Shown piece by piece: positions 55,754 to 64,000 of a stretch of DNA of 64,000 bases. The DNA lies in NCBI RefSeq assembly GCF_000721075.1, contig NZ_JOEQ01000017.1, positions 62,001-126,000 of the forward strand, read 5' to 3'. The first letter of the stretch is position 1. Every line of letters starts with the position of its first letter. The notes under the pieces were generated by a model. It made no database searches. It was not told where the DNA came from and saw nothing but the letters and a program-made list of their open reading frames with translations. The stretch comes from Streptosporangium amethystogenes (lineage in GTDB: Bacteria; Actinomycetota; Actinomycetes; Streptosporangiales; Streptosporangiaceae). The translations under genes were made by a program, and so were the position numbers.

Positions 55754-55918
55754 GTCGAGGCCCGCTATCCGGGATGGGTCGTCCTCTAGCACTGCTGGGC
55801 ACGGTGCTACTGGGCCTTCCCGACCGGGCTTCCCGACATCCCCTGCCCCATCGAAGCCAGAAACGCCCCGGACCTGCTGACCCAGATGAACGACCTCGAA
55901 TGCAGCGGGCACAGCTGA
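55754..55918 (+). pseudogene. degenerate copy of the 53221 small-protein gene
   Basis: VEARYPGWVVL-stop-HCWARCYWAFPTGLP, then PIEARNAPDLLTQMNDL, aligns with the central part of the 53221-53550 product. A TAG at 55787-55789 interrupts it, and no start is seen upstream. It lies directly before the RiPP precursor. Confidence 0.75.
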
Positions 55919-55984
55919 TTCCTCATGTCAGGGCCAGGTTTCCTCAGACCGTCACACCATTTCCCGAAGATGGAAAGGAAAGCG

Positions 55985-56323
55985 ATGACCACACCACAGC
56001 GGGTACTCGATCCCACGACATCGGCGAAGCAGGCTGGAACGAGCGTCCGCGAGACGTTCCCGATGGTCCCGGCGCATGGACAGGTCCCCCCGAGCGGCGA
56101 GCAACCTTCCACGACCGGGTCTCGGCCGTGGATCCTGAGGTTCGCCCGTGTTCCCGACCGCACACAGGCCACGCGTGTCTCCGAGACGTTCTACGACGAC
56201 GAGCGACAGATCTCTCTCCAACTGGGTGGCGGACTGCTGCCCTACATGGCCACGAACAAGCCGACCGTCGTCGACGGGGACCCGAACAACCCGCCGAGCC
56301 TGGACGAAGGCTCGAAAGACTGA
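55985..56323 (+). CDS. tgmA: ATP-grasp-modified RiPP precursor peptide
   Basis: The ATG at 55985, with AAAGGAAAGCG upstream, gives 112 residues. The conserved recognition block is SRPWILRFARVPD (about 46-58), followed by FYDDERQISLQLGG; the putative core is the last 24 residues or so, rich in D, E, T, S, N and P. The layout and downstream genes match the ATP-grasp-target RiPP family (TIGR04186 from memory). The stop overlaps the ligase start by 1 bp (TGATG). Side-chain ester or amide cross-links in the core are inferred. Confidence 0.85.
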   Translation: MTTPQRVLDPTTSAKQAGTSVRETFPMVPAHGQVPPSGEQPSTTGSRPWILRFARVPDRTQATRVSETFYDDERQISLQLGGGLLPYMATNKPTVVDGDPNNPPSLDEGSKD

Positions 56324-57291
56324 TGCCGAACCCCATCCTGGTGCTGGCCGACCGGGGAGACTGGCCGACCGACCGTGTGGTGCAGACCCTCATCGAGCGG
56401 GGTGCGGAGGTGTTCCGGATGGACACCGCGGAGTTCCCCCGGGACGTGGCGTTGGACGCGCGGATCGGTGCCGCCCACTCCTGGGCGGGCTCGCTGGTCA
56501 CCGCTTACCGTGACGCCGACCTCGGCCGTGTGCGGGCGGTTTATTACCGCACCCCCACGGCGTTCCGGTTCGAGGCCGGGATGAGCGGGCCCGAGCGACG
56601 GTTCGCCGCCGCTCAGGCCCGGTCGGGTTTCGGCGGGGTTCTCACCGCGCTGGAGTGCCGATGGGTTTCCCATCCGGTCGCGATGTCCCGGGCGGAGTAC
56701 AAACCCGTGCAGCTTGACATGGCCCGCCGAACCGGCCTCCGCATCCCCGAGACACTCATCACCAACCGGCCTGACGCGGTACGTTCCTTCGCCGAGCACG
56801 TCGGCGGCCCGATCGTGACCAAGCCGGTCGCCTCACCGATGCTGATCGAAGACGACTGTCTCAAGACCGTCTACACCCGTCGCCTGACTCCCCCGATGCT
56901 GGAGGACCTGGCGGGCATCGAGACCACCGCCCACCTGTTCCAGGCGTGGGTGCCCAAGTCCCACGAGGTACGGCTGACCGTCGTCGGGGAACGTCTGCTC
57001 GCCGCCGAGATCCACGCGGGCAGCGACACCGCGTATGAGGACTGGCGGGCCGACTACGGGTCGCTTCGGTACGAGGTCACCGAGGTCCCGGCCGAGGTCC
57101 GCAACGGTGTGCTCACGCTGATGAACCTGCTGGGATTACGCTTCGGAGCGCTGGACTTCATTGTGGATCCGTACGGGCAGTACTGGTTCCTGGAAGTGAA
57201 TCCGTGCGGCCAGTGGGATTGGATCCAGCACGCCACCGGCCTGCCGATCTCCGAAGCCATCGCCGACGAGCTCCAGGGAGTATCTGCATGA
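56323..57291 (+). CDS. tgmB: ATP-grasp peptide maturase (graspetide ligase)
   Basis: The 322-residue protein has an N-terminal PILVLADRGDWPTDRVVQTL, ATP-binding Lys in PIVTKPVASPML, VYTRRLTP, FQAWVPKSHEVRLTVVG and the Mg site in FGALDFIVDPYGQYWFLEVNPCGQW. This matches the SAV_5884-type ATP-grasp ribosomal peptide maturase (TIGR04187 from memory). It would activate Asp/Glu side chains of the precursor for ester or amide bonding. Confidence 0.92.
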   Translation: MPNPILVLADRGDWPTDRVVQTLIERGAEVFRMDTAEFPRDVALDARIGAAHSWAGSLVTAYRDADLGRVRAVYYRTPTAFRFEAGMSGPERRFAAAQARSGFGGVLTALECRWVSHPVAMSRAEYKPVQLDMARRTGLRIPETLITNRPDAVRSFAEHVGGPIVTKPVASPMLIEDDCLKTVYTRRLTPPMLEDLAGIETTAHLFQAWVPKSHEVRLTVVGERLLAAEIHAGSDTAYEDWRADYGSLRYEVTEVPAEVRNGVLTLMNLLGLRFGALDFIVDPYGQYWFLEVNPCGQWDWIQHATGLPISEAIADELQGVSA

Positions 57292-58496
57292 ACATCCAGC
57301 AGCCGCCCTCTCCCGAGATACGGCGCAGGCTCGATGCGATGGTCGCAGAGCTGAGGCAGGCCGGGGCATTGGTCTCCCCGCGCTGGATGGACGCGTTCAC
57401 CAACGTTCCCCGGCACGTGTTCGTACCGCGCCTGTTCATCCAGGAGATCGACGCACGCGGGATCACAGTGTGGTGCCCACTGGACGACGGCGACCGCGAG
57501 GCATGGCTGGACGCCGTCTACAGCGACACCACCCTGGTCACCGCCCTGGACGAGGACACCGTCGCGCCAGCGGACGGCGACGGGACGACCGGGATCGCCA
57601 CCTCTTCCAGCACCGCGCCGTCACTGATGGCGCGGATGCTGGAAGACCTCCGGGTCGAGGACGGACAGCGGGTCCTGGAGGTGGGCACCGGCACCGGTTA
57701 CAACGCCGCGCTGCTCAGCCACGTACTGGGCGACCAGCGGGTGCACTCCGTTGACATCCACCCCGCCCTGGTAGGGGCCGCCCGGGAACGACTGGCGTCG
57801 GTCGGCTTCAAGCCCGCCCTCGTCTCCGGCGACGGACGCCACGGCTTCCCCGGGCACGCCCCGTACGACCGGATCATCGTGACCTGTTCGGTGACGGCTA
57901 TCCCCCGGGCCTGGCTGGAACAGACCCGCCCAGGCGGGGTGATCCTCACCGACGTCACGTCCGGCATCGAGGGCGGTCTCGCCCGTCTGACCGTCGGCGA
58001 GGGCCTGCGTGCCGAAGGCCGCTTCACCTCGACCACCGGCCGCTTCATGGCCTCCCGTCATGGCGAGCGTACCTACGAACAGCCACGACGGCCCACGTAC
58101 GCACCTGTCTCGGGGACCAGGGACAGCACGGTAAGCGCGGCCGACATCCGGGCCAACTACGCCTTCCGTCTACTTCTGGGAGGACTGCTTCCCGACCTCG
58201 AACTGGTCTATCACCACGACGACGCCACCGGCGCACTCGCCGTACAACTTCAGCGACCCGACGGGTCGGCTTGGGCCCGCACCCCGTTGCCCGGACACCC
58301 CGGAGAGGGAGTCGTCACCTGGGGCGGCACCCACGACATATGGCAGCGAGTGGAGGATGCCTGGCGATGGTGGGCCGACCGGGACAAGCCTGACCACACC
58401 CGGTTCGGAATCACCGCCGACATTCACACCACCGGCATGTGGTGGCAGCCTCGCGACGAAGACGAACGTGTTCCGATCGGCAATCTGACCCTCTAA
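57288..58496 (+). CDS. tgmC: protein-L-isoaspartate-methyltransferase-like enzyme of the RiPP system
   Basis: ATGA overlap with the ligase; 402 residues. PIMT fold with TALDEDTVAPADGD..TATSSSTAPSLMARMLEDL, SAM motif VLEVGTGTGYNAALLSHVLG and VHSVDIHPAL; a C-terminal extension of about 190 residues ends FGITADIHTTGMWWQP. This matches TIGR04188-type enzymes (from memory). In fuscimiditide-type graspetides, PIMT homologues make aspartimide. Here the same step is inferred. Confidence 0.9.
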   Translation: MNIQQPPSPEIRRRLDAMVAELRQAGALVSPRWMDAFTNVPRHVFVPRLFIQEIDARGITVWCPLDDGDREAWLDAVYSDTTLVTALDEDTVAPADGDGTTGIATSSSTAPSLMARMLEDLRVEDGQRVLEVGTGTGYNAALLSHVLGDQRVHSVDIHPALVGAARERLASVGFKPALVSGDGRHGFPGHAPYDRIIVTCSVTAIPRAWLEQTRPGGVILTDVTSGIEGGLARLTVGEGLRAEGRFTSTTGRFMASRHGERTYEQPRRPTYAPVSGTRDSTVSAADIRANYAFRLLLGGLLPDLELVYHHDDATGALAVQLQRPDGSAWARTPLPGHPGEGVVTWGGTHDIWQRVEDAWRWWADRDKPDHTRFGITADIHTTGMWWQPRDEDERVPIGNLTL

Positions 58497-58548
58497 ACCG
58501 ATTACTTCGACCGGGGCCGGTGGGCGGCCTCTCGGGATCGCTACCGGT

Positions 58549-59715
58549 TCAGCTCCGCTCCGCGATGACCTTCCGGTGGTAAGCCAGATGCTCCGGGCTG
58601 ATCTCGTGGTTCGGAGCGAGCCGGAGCAGATCCAGCGGGGTTTCGGATGTCGTGTCCATCACCCTGAGGTCGGCCTGGATGGCGATCGCGCCTCGGTCGA
58701 ACAGGACGTGGTGGTTGGGGCAGAGGCAGAGCAGGTTGTCGGGCTCGTCGGGGCCGTTGTGCGGCTTTCCGAGCGGGCGGATGTGAGCTCCCTCGGCATA
58801 GAAACCCTGCTGGAGAGCGAGACGGTCGCCGCAGATCTGGCAGTGGTAGTCGTGCGCGCGCTTGATCTGCTCAGCGAGCAGAGAGTCGCGGATGACGCGC
58901 TCCACAACGGACTCGACACGGCCAGGCGTGGAGGACCCACCTCGAATGGCAACCGGGTTCAACCCGATCCTGGCGAGAAGCGTGTTGTGGTCGACGCCGT
59001 GGAAGTACGCGCCGAGCAGCCTCACGACGATCTGAGCACGAACGTCCTCCTGATCGGTGACGATCTCATGCGCCCATGTCCGCAGGCCGCTGTCCGGACG
59101 CTGCTCCTTCATCCATCGCTGCGCGGGCGAGCCGCTGGCGCGTGGCACGTCGGTGTGACCGGGCAGATCCCACAGGCCATGGTGGTAGAGCCACAGCACG
59201 GGGAACTCCGGGCTGGGCCGGTCCTCCTCAAGGCCGAACTCCTCGATGAGCTGCCCGAGTTCGCGGCGGGTGCTCTCCCAGGTCGTGAGGCGTGGCTCGC
59301 CCTGGGCAGCGCGGCCGATCGCCCAGAGCAGGGTCAGCGGCTGATGCCGTTTCTGTGCGCCGGTCGTGGGAGACACGGCGGGCTTGAGTGAGTCGACCTT
59401 CTGCAGGAGGTCTTCGACGGAGGGCACCGTGACAGCCTGCCCCGGTTTCGTCACCTCGAAGCCGAGGTCACCGAGCACCCGGGCAACGGTGGCGTTCCCA
59501 CCGGAGAACTCGTCGGGACGCAGCGGCCTGCCACGGACTCCCCGGTAGGCGACTCCCGCGATCGCCTTGGAGTCGTACCGCCTACCGCCGTGGACGAGGA
59601 AGTAGCCGATGGCCCGGCGGTAGCCGTACTCCTCAAGAAAGGCGTCACGGCCCAACCGGTCGAACTCGGCGATCGCGTCGAGCACCATCTCACGTCGAAG
59701 ATCGGAAAGCGCCAC
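58549..59715 (-). CDS. ScoMcrA-like type IV restriction endonuclease (SBD + HNH)
   Basis: The 388-residue protein has an N-terminal head (LSDLRREMVLDAIAEFDRLGRDAFLEEYGY), a sulfur-binding-domain-like segment HQPLTLLWAIGRAAQGEPRLTTW...PVLWLYHHGLWDL (about 120-190) and an HNH domain (CQICGDRLAL, EGAHIRPLG, NLLCLCPNHHVLFDRG). These resemble the phosphorothioate-DNA-binding restriction enzymes of the ScoMcrA family. The SRA domain of ScoMcrA is not seen between them. It would cleave phosphorothioate-modified foreign DNA. Confidence 0.85.
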   Translation of the reverse strand: MALSDLRREMVLDAIAEFDRLGRDAFLEEYGYRRAIGYFLVHGGRRYDSKAIAGVAYRGVRGRPLRPDEFSGGNATVARVLGDLGFEVTKPGQAVTVPSVEDLLQKVDSLKPAVSPTTGAQKRHQPLTLLWAIGRAAQGEPRLTTWESTRRELGQLIEEFGLEEDRPSPEFPVLWLYHHGLWDLPGHTDVPRASGSPAQRWMKEQRPDSGLRTWAHEIVTDQEDVRAQIVVRLLGAYFHGVDHNTLLARIGLNPVAIRGGSSTPGRVESVVERVIRDSLLAEQIKRAHDYHCQICGDRLALQQGFYAEGAHIRPLGKPHNGPDEPDNLLCLCPNHHVLFDRGAIAIQADLRVMDTTSETPLDLLRLAPNHEISPEHLAYHRKVIAERS

Positions 59716-59906
59716 CGCACGAGCCTATACGCGGGTATCGCGTGAATTCCTGTCGATTTCCGGCGGAATCGGACTTCATGGCAAGCGGTGAGACCTCTCG
59801 GGCACCGACCGAAACCCTTCCTTGATTGGTGCGGTCAGTTGTTCTCCCGCCTCCGGCAGGTCACGACGGCCGGGCAACGGTGCACTCCTGCCCTGGGCTC
59901 GAGCCG

Positions 59907-60524
59907 TCAGGAGGTGGGTCTGATGCGTGAGTGCTGTGCCAGGAACCAGTCGGTGGCGATGTCGGTCTCCGTGATGCGTCCGATCAGCGCCAAGGCCGAG
60001 CTGATGCTCTCTGGATCCTCCACGGGATTGTCGAGGACGTCGTCATCGCTGATCTGGAAGCGCAGTCCGTCCATCAGGTGATCGAGCGCGTGCGGGTCGT
60101 CGCCGGACCGTCTCCAGTTCTCGGGCGAGAGCGGGTCGAAGGAGACGACCGTGCGGCCGTCGCGGGCGTAGTCGAAGTAGGCGTTGTAGTTGATGTCCAT
60201 GAGGAGGCCGAGGGCCTGACGGCCACCTTCGGTGACGGAGCGCACGAACTCACCGTGGCCATGCGCCGGCACGATGCCGATCCAGCCGTTGACCTCGGCC
60301 ACCCAGCGGGATTTGTCGTCGATGGCATGGTCGAGGATCTCGCTCAGGTAGCACGGGGTTCGGGTGGCGAGGTCCAGGTGGAAGGGCCGGGCGAGGGCGT
60401 CGAGGTCCGCGCCCTTGATCCACATGGCGCTGAATCCCAGCGCCCACAGGTCCATCTCGGCATCGAGTCCCTCGGTGAAGATGGTCGAGACCAGAAGGTC
60501 GTGCAGGTAGGTCGGTGACTGCAT
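59907..60524 (-). CDS. DUF6461-like protein
   Basis: ATG 60524 after GAGAGG gives 205 residues: MDLWALGFSAMWIKGADLDALARPF, RWVAEVNGWIGIVPAHG, DINYNAYFDYARDGRTVVSFDPLSP, ALDHLMDGLRF. Similar in pattern to DUF6461 (from memory) and to the 47868-48491 product. Function unknown. Confidence 0.65.
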   Translation of the reverse strand: MQSPTYLHDLLVSTIFTEGLDAEMDLWALGFSAMWIKGADLDALARPFHLDLATRTPCYLSEILDHAIDDKSRWVAEVNGWIGIVPAHGHGEFVRSVTEGGRQALGLLMDINYNAYFDYARDGRTVVSFDPLSPENWRRSGDDPHALDHLMDGLRFQISDDDVLDNPVEDPESISSALALIGRITETDIATDWFLAQHSRIRPTS

Positions 60525-60846
60525 GGTCGCCTCTCGGAGGAGGGGGTATCTCACAGGACGCCCCGCACTGCGTGTCCGGTACCCGCGCCCGGGGAGCTTA
60601 TATCTTGATCACCTGGGCGCACCGTAGCAAGGACAAGCCTCGCCCAGGTCGGCCAACCGAGCTTGGTGCGGGCAGGCGGTTGGGATCGACATGGTCGGTC
60701 CGGGGGCGGTGTCAGGCACGTCGAGATTTTCCGGATGGCGAGCGCGGGAGCCTCCATCCTGGAAGACTCCGACGTGCCTGCCCGCGCGCTACGAAGAGTC
60801 CCCATCCATCGCAGGGCTCTCCCTGCCCGCCCCCCAGGAGCCGACG

Positions 60847-62088
60847 ATGGACAGCGAGATTCAGCTGATCAGTGACGGCGATGGCCTGGCTGTCATCGGG
60901 AGTCCGACGGCTGTCGAACGCTTCCTCGTCTCTGAGGGACTGCCGTCGAAGGAACTGGGGCTGCAACGGCTCGCGCCTGCCCTCAGTGCCGCGGCCGGAG
61001 CCGCACAGGCAGGTTCCGAGATTGCCGCCAGCTCGGGTCGCTGGGTGAAACTGACTCGGGAGTCAGCACAGCTTGTCGACAGGTACGGGCTGAGGACGAG
61101 CTCGAAGACGAATCTCAGCTCGGGTGTGCTGAAGGGGAACAATGGTCAGATCAGGGGATTCGTCGAATTCGCGAAGGGGCCTGGATCGCTTCTGACCAAC
61201 CCGGCCCTTCTGGCCGGTGCCGCGGGGATCATGGCGCAACTTGCGATGCAACAGGCCATGGACGAGATCACCGACTATCTCGCCACGATCGATGAGAAAG
61301 TCGACGACGTGCTCCGCGCCCAGAAGGACGCTGTGTTGGCGGACATGATCGGAGTGGACTTCGTCATCGAGGAGGCCATGACCGTCCGAGAGCATGTGGG
61401 CCGGGTCTCCGAGGTCACCTGGTCGAAGGTCCAGGCCACGCCGACGACCATCGCGCGGACCCAGGCGTACGCGTTGCGTCAACTCGACGCACTCGCGGAG
61501 AAGGTGGAGCACAAGGCCAAGATCGGTGATCTCGCCAAGACGTCCAAGGAAGCCGCGTCCAAGGTCCAGGAGTGGCTCGCCGTTCTGGCTCGTTGTATCC
61601 AGTTGCAGGATGCGATCGCGGTGCTGGAACTCGACCGCGTGCTGGACGCGTCTCCGGAGGAGCTTGACCGGCATCGCCTCGCGCTGAAGGCTGCTCGGCA
61701 GAACCGGCTGGAACGCATCTCACGGAGCACCGAGCATCTGATGGCCCGTATGGATGCGGCCGCCGGCACGGCCAACACCAAAGTGCTGCTGCACCCGACC
61801 GCGTCCCGGACCGTGGTGCATTCGAGCAACCATGTCGCGACCGCCGTCGTTGACTTTCAAGGGCGGCTCGGGATCGAGCGCGGCCGGCAGTCACTGGAGG
61901 CGAGACGATGGGTGGACGCGGCCACGGAGGTGAGGGACAAGGTGTTCGAGACAGGAACAGCGGGCGTCGATGCCGCCAGGCGCGTCGGTAACGAGACCTT
62001 CGACCGCGCCAGATCGGTGACGGACAGGCTTTCCAGCGGGATTGCCGAGCGAGCGCTCCGTCGGCGCGGGGACGACGAGGAAGTCTGA
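60847..62088 (+). CDS. unrecognised helical protein with central hydrophobic segment
   Basis: ATG 60847 six bases after AGGAG gives 413 residues. Residues 110-135 contain a hydrophobic stretch (LLTNPALLAGAAGIMAQLAMQQAM); the rest is charged, alpha-helical and probably coiled-coil (YLATIDEKVDDVLRAQKDAVLADMIG; WSKVQATPTTIARTQAYALRQLDALAEKVEHKAK). No family recognised. The one-segment helical layout resembles alpha-helical pore or membrane-inserting proteins, an untested analogy. It lies near the restriction enzyme. Confidence 0.7.
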   Translation: MDSEIQLISDGDGLAVIGSPTAVERFLVSEGLPSKELGLQRLAPALSAAAGAAQAGSEIAASSGRWVKLTRESAQLVDRYGLRTSSKTNLSSGVLKGNNGQIRGFVEFAKGPGSLLTNPALLAGAAGIMAQLAMQQAMDEITDYLATIDEKVDDVLRAQKDAVLADMIGVDFVIEEAMTVREHVGRVSEVTWSKVQATPTTIARTQAYALRQLDALAEKVEHKAKIGDLAKTSKEAASKVQEWLAVLARCIQLQDAIAVLELDRVLDASPEELDRHRLALKAARQNRLERISRSTEHLMARMDAAAGTANTKVLLHPTASRTVVHSSNHVATAVVDFQGRLGIERGRQSLEARRWVDAATEVRDKVFETGTAGVDAARRVGNETFDRARSVTDRLSSGIAERALRRRGDDEEV

Positions 62089-62230
62089 ATGAGCGGCGGC
62101 CGTCGGGGCCTTGGAGCGCAGGCACCACACGATACGGCTGACGGTCACCCGGGGGTTTCTCGCTGCGTCGGCACCGCCCATGTCCGCGACTCCGAGTTCG
62201 CCTTCCCTGCCCGGGGTGCACTGATCGCCG

Positions 62231-62908
62231 TCAGCGTGGTGGGACTGCGCCGATCAGTCGCCTGACTGCCTTGAGGTCGCCGGTCACCGTGAGCGCGCCG
62301 TCATCGATTGCCGAGGCCAGTGAGCGTTCGTGGCTCAGTATGGACTGCAGCGTGAGGTGGTCGCTCTCAAGGTATACGTCCGCGGGGGCAGAACCCTGGT
62401 CGCGCGCGACGGTGACCAGTTCGCCGTCGACAATCTCGACGCGGTAGACGTCGCGCTCCAGGGCGATCCGATACGTCGCGGTCCACGGCGCGTCCAACTG
62501 CGGCACGAAGAAGGCCCGCACGCCGAGCAGTACGGTGTCGGCGCTGATCCCTCCGGTCAGCGGCACGACCGGTGAGCGCATGCCCCAGGTCCGAAGCGCC
62601 GCGAACACCGGCTCCAACTCGGTGCCCCATTCGGTGAGTTCGTACGTCCTGCTGGCCGCAGGCGGTGGCAGCATACGCCTGCGCAGCACGCCGACTGCTT
62701 CGAGATCACGCAGCCGCTGTGCGAGCACGCTGGGGCCGAGTCCGGGCAGGGCGGCCTGCAGGTCAGCGTAGCGGCGTGGCCCGAGGCGCAGTTCGCGCAC
62801 CACCAGCAGTGCCCAGCGCTCGCCGATCATGTCGAGCGCGTGGGCGATGGGGCACGCCTGTCCGTACGTCCGCTTCCCGGACTTCTCGCCGGCCTTCGCG
62901 TTTACCAT
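62231..62908 (-). CDS. HxlR-family regulator with C-terminal SCP2-like domain
   Basis: ATG 62908, five bases after GAGG, gives 225 residues. The winged helix is CPIAHALDMIGERWALLVVRELRLGPRRYADLQAALPGLGPSVLAQRLRDLEAVGVL, typical of HxlR (the Cys may be redox-sensing). A C-terminal about 90-residue part (SADTVLLGVRAFFVPQL ... DVYLESDHLTLQSIL) resembles SCP2-like. It is divergent from the hydrolase gene with a perfect palindrome between. Confidence 0.88.
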   Translation of the reverse strand: MVNAKAGEKSGKRTYGQACPIAHALDMIGERWALLVVRELRLGPRRYADLQAALPGLGPSVLAQRLRDLEAVGVLRRRMLPPPAASRTYELTEWGTELEPVFAALRTWGMRSPVVPLTGGISADTVLLGVRAFFVPQLDAPWTATYRIALERDVYRVEIVDGELVTVARDQGSAPADVYLESDHLTLQSILSHERSLASAIDDGALTVTGDLKAVRRLIGAVPPR

Positions 62909-62956
62909 CGCCACCTCGTCCGTAGTCGGCCAACTTTAACTATGAAAACAGTAGCA

Positions 62957-62979
62957 TCTACTTCGATTATCGAAGTAGA
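62957..62979. promoter_or_regulatory. perfect 23-bp palindrome, likely HxlR operator
   Basis: TCTACTTCGAT-T-ATCGAAGTAGA is a perfect inverted repeat of 11-bp arms in the 113-bp gap between the HxlR and hydrolase genes. HxlR dimers bind such palindromes. It probably controls both genes. Confidence 0.75.
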
Positions 62980-63021
62980 GTCACGACGAGGCGCACTCGG
63001 CCCTGACCCAGGAGGCACACC

Positions 63022-63927
63022 ATGCACGACAGCCGGCAGACCGCGAGCCCGTCCCAGGCCACACCGCAAAAGACAGTGCACGCCAACGATGTCGACTTGG
63101 CCGTACAGGCCTTCGGCGACCCGGCTGCCCCCGCGATCCTGCTCATCTCGGGTGCGGAGTCGTCGATGGACTGGTGGGACGACGACTTCACCGCCCGGCT
63201 CGCCGCGTCCGGCCGGTACGTGATCCGCTACGACACCCGCGACACCGGCCGCTCCACGACGTTCCCGGTCGGCGCGCCGACGTACACACAAGGCGACCTG
63301 CTCGCCGACGCGGTCGGCGTGCTCGACGCGTACAACCTGGCCGCAGCGCACATCGTGGGCATCTCGATGGGCGGGGGCCTCGCACAGCGGCTCGGCGTCG
63401 AGTACCCGGAACGGGTCCTGTCGCTCACCTTGATGTCCACCAGCCCCGGCGGCCCCGGTGGTCCGGACAATCCCGACCTGCCGCCGATGAGCGAGGCGTT
63501 GACCAAGATGTTCGAGGAGCCTGCCTCCGGCCCCGACTGGTCCGACCGCGACGCGGTCATCGCGTACTTCCTCGCCGCCGAACACGCCTTCTCCGGCACG
63601 ATCCCGGTCGACGAGGACCGTGTACGCCGCACCGCCGGGCGCGCGTTTGACCGCAGCCCGGTCCCGGCCGCCGCGTCGAACCACTGGATGATCGAGGGTG
63701 GCGAGCCGATCCGCCCCCGTCTCGGCGAGATCACCGCACCGACCCTGGTCCTGCACGGTACTGAGGACCCGCTCTTCCCCTATGGCCACGCCGAGGCCCT
63801 GGCCCGCGAGATCCCCGATGCATCGCTGATCCCACTGCCCGGCGTGGGCCACCAAATGCCGCCCTACCAGGTGTGGGACACGGTCATCCTGGCGATCGTC
63901 GGACACACCGGACCCCGCGTGCGGTGA
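63022..63927 (+). CDS. alpha/beta hydrolase
   Basis: The protein has 301 residues. YDTRDTGRST then the nucleophile GISMGGGLAQRLG, HGTEDPLFPYGH (acid) and PGVGHQMPP (His). It is a single-domain hydrolase of the lactonase/esterase/peroxidase-like type. Substrate unknown; regulation by the HxlR protein is likely. Confidence 0.88.
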   Translation: MHDSRQTASPSQATPQKTVHANDVDLAVQAFGDPAAPAILLISGAESSMDWWDDDFTARLAASGRYVIRYDTRDTGRSTTFPVGAPTYTQGDLLADAVGVLDAYNLAAAHIVGISMGGGLAQRLGVEYPERVLSLTLMSTSPGGPGGPDNPDLPPMSEALTKMFEEPASGPDWSDRDAVIAYFLAAEHAFSGTIPVDEDRVRRTAGRAFDRSPVPAAASNHWMIEGGEPIRPRLGEITAPTLVLHGTEDPLFPYGHAEALAREIPDASLIPLPGVGHQMPPYQVWDTVILAIVGHTGPRVR

Positions 63928-64000
63928 CCGGCCGCGGTCGCGATGCCTGATCCAGGCCACTCGTCCGGCCGAACCGCCGCCCCCTCGCGACCGCGCCGTC

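Noticed and set aside
60555..60846. gene in the ~290-bp gap before the helical protein
   Set aside because: No credible frame; the open frames are extensions of the neighbouring genes.

Overview
The window is high-GC DNA with dense, often overlapping genes and GTG/TTG starts, SARP and LAL regulators, RsbW-like ATPases and actinobacterial RiPP genes. It comes from a filamentous actinomycete, plausibly Streptosporangiaceae (Nonomuraea/Streptosporangium-like); the genus is an inference.

Region 1 (1-29.5 kb) is a natural-product gene cluster that runs off the left edge. A minus-strand operon from 14.6 kb to 1, mostly with 1-4 bp gene overlaps, encodes FabG-type ketoreductase, ACP, FabZ-type dehydratase, a GcvT-like protein, a single-chain ketosynthase/chain-length-factor fusion, a nitroreductase-fold protein, an FAD oxidoreductase, an epoxide hydrolase-like protein, a malonyl transacylase, two degenerate AcpS-like proteins, a SnoaL-like fusion, an alpha/beta hydrolase, a beta-helix protein and an ABC ATPase. 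An IS605-type TnpB element has inserted in the middle. No aromatase or cyclase of aromatic type II systems is seen, so a reduced (polyene-like) chain is inferred. From 14.8 to 29.5 kb lie an aromatic-hydroxylase-type flavoprotein, a SARP, a glycosyltransferase, five deoxysugar genes matching the EvaA-E set (2,3-dehydratase, 3-aminotransferase, C-methyltransferase, epimerase, 4-ketoreductase), a LAL regulator and a sugar O-methyltransferase. The predicted sugar is a 3-amino-3-C-methyl-2,3,6-trideoxyhexose (vancosamine/epivancosamine type). The first two dTDP-sugar enzymes (RmlA, RmlB) are not in the window. GGGG/CCCC dyads sit in two of the sugar-gene promoter regions.

Region 2 (29.6-44.8 kb) is a mostly chromosomal-looking stretch: two secreted peptidases (S37 and M64) separated by three hairpins, a large conserved unknown, two acetyltransferases, a large secreted subtilase, a TetR/monooxygenase divergent pair and a cupin.

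Region 3 (45-64 kb) is an accessory mosaic. It holds an HNH protein, an IS5-type transposase, an IS256 fragment, truncated regulator and acetyltransferase genes, an aminoglycoside-phosphotransferase-like kinase, regulatory genes, an AT-richer membrane/solute-binding gene, and a complete three-gene ATP-grasp RiPP system (precursor, ATP-grasp ligase, isoaspartyl-methyltransferase-like enzyme; graspetide/imiditide type). Next to it are a compact ScoMcrA-like phosphorothioate-DNA restriction enzyme, a DUF6461-like gene and an unknown helical protein. The right end has an HxlR regulator divergent from a hydrolase, with a perfect palindromic operator between them.
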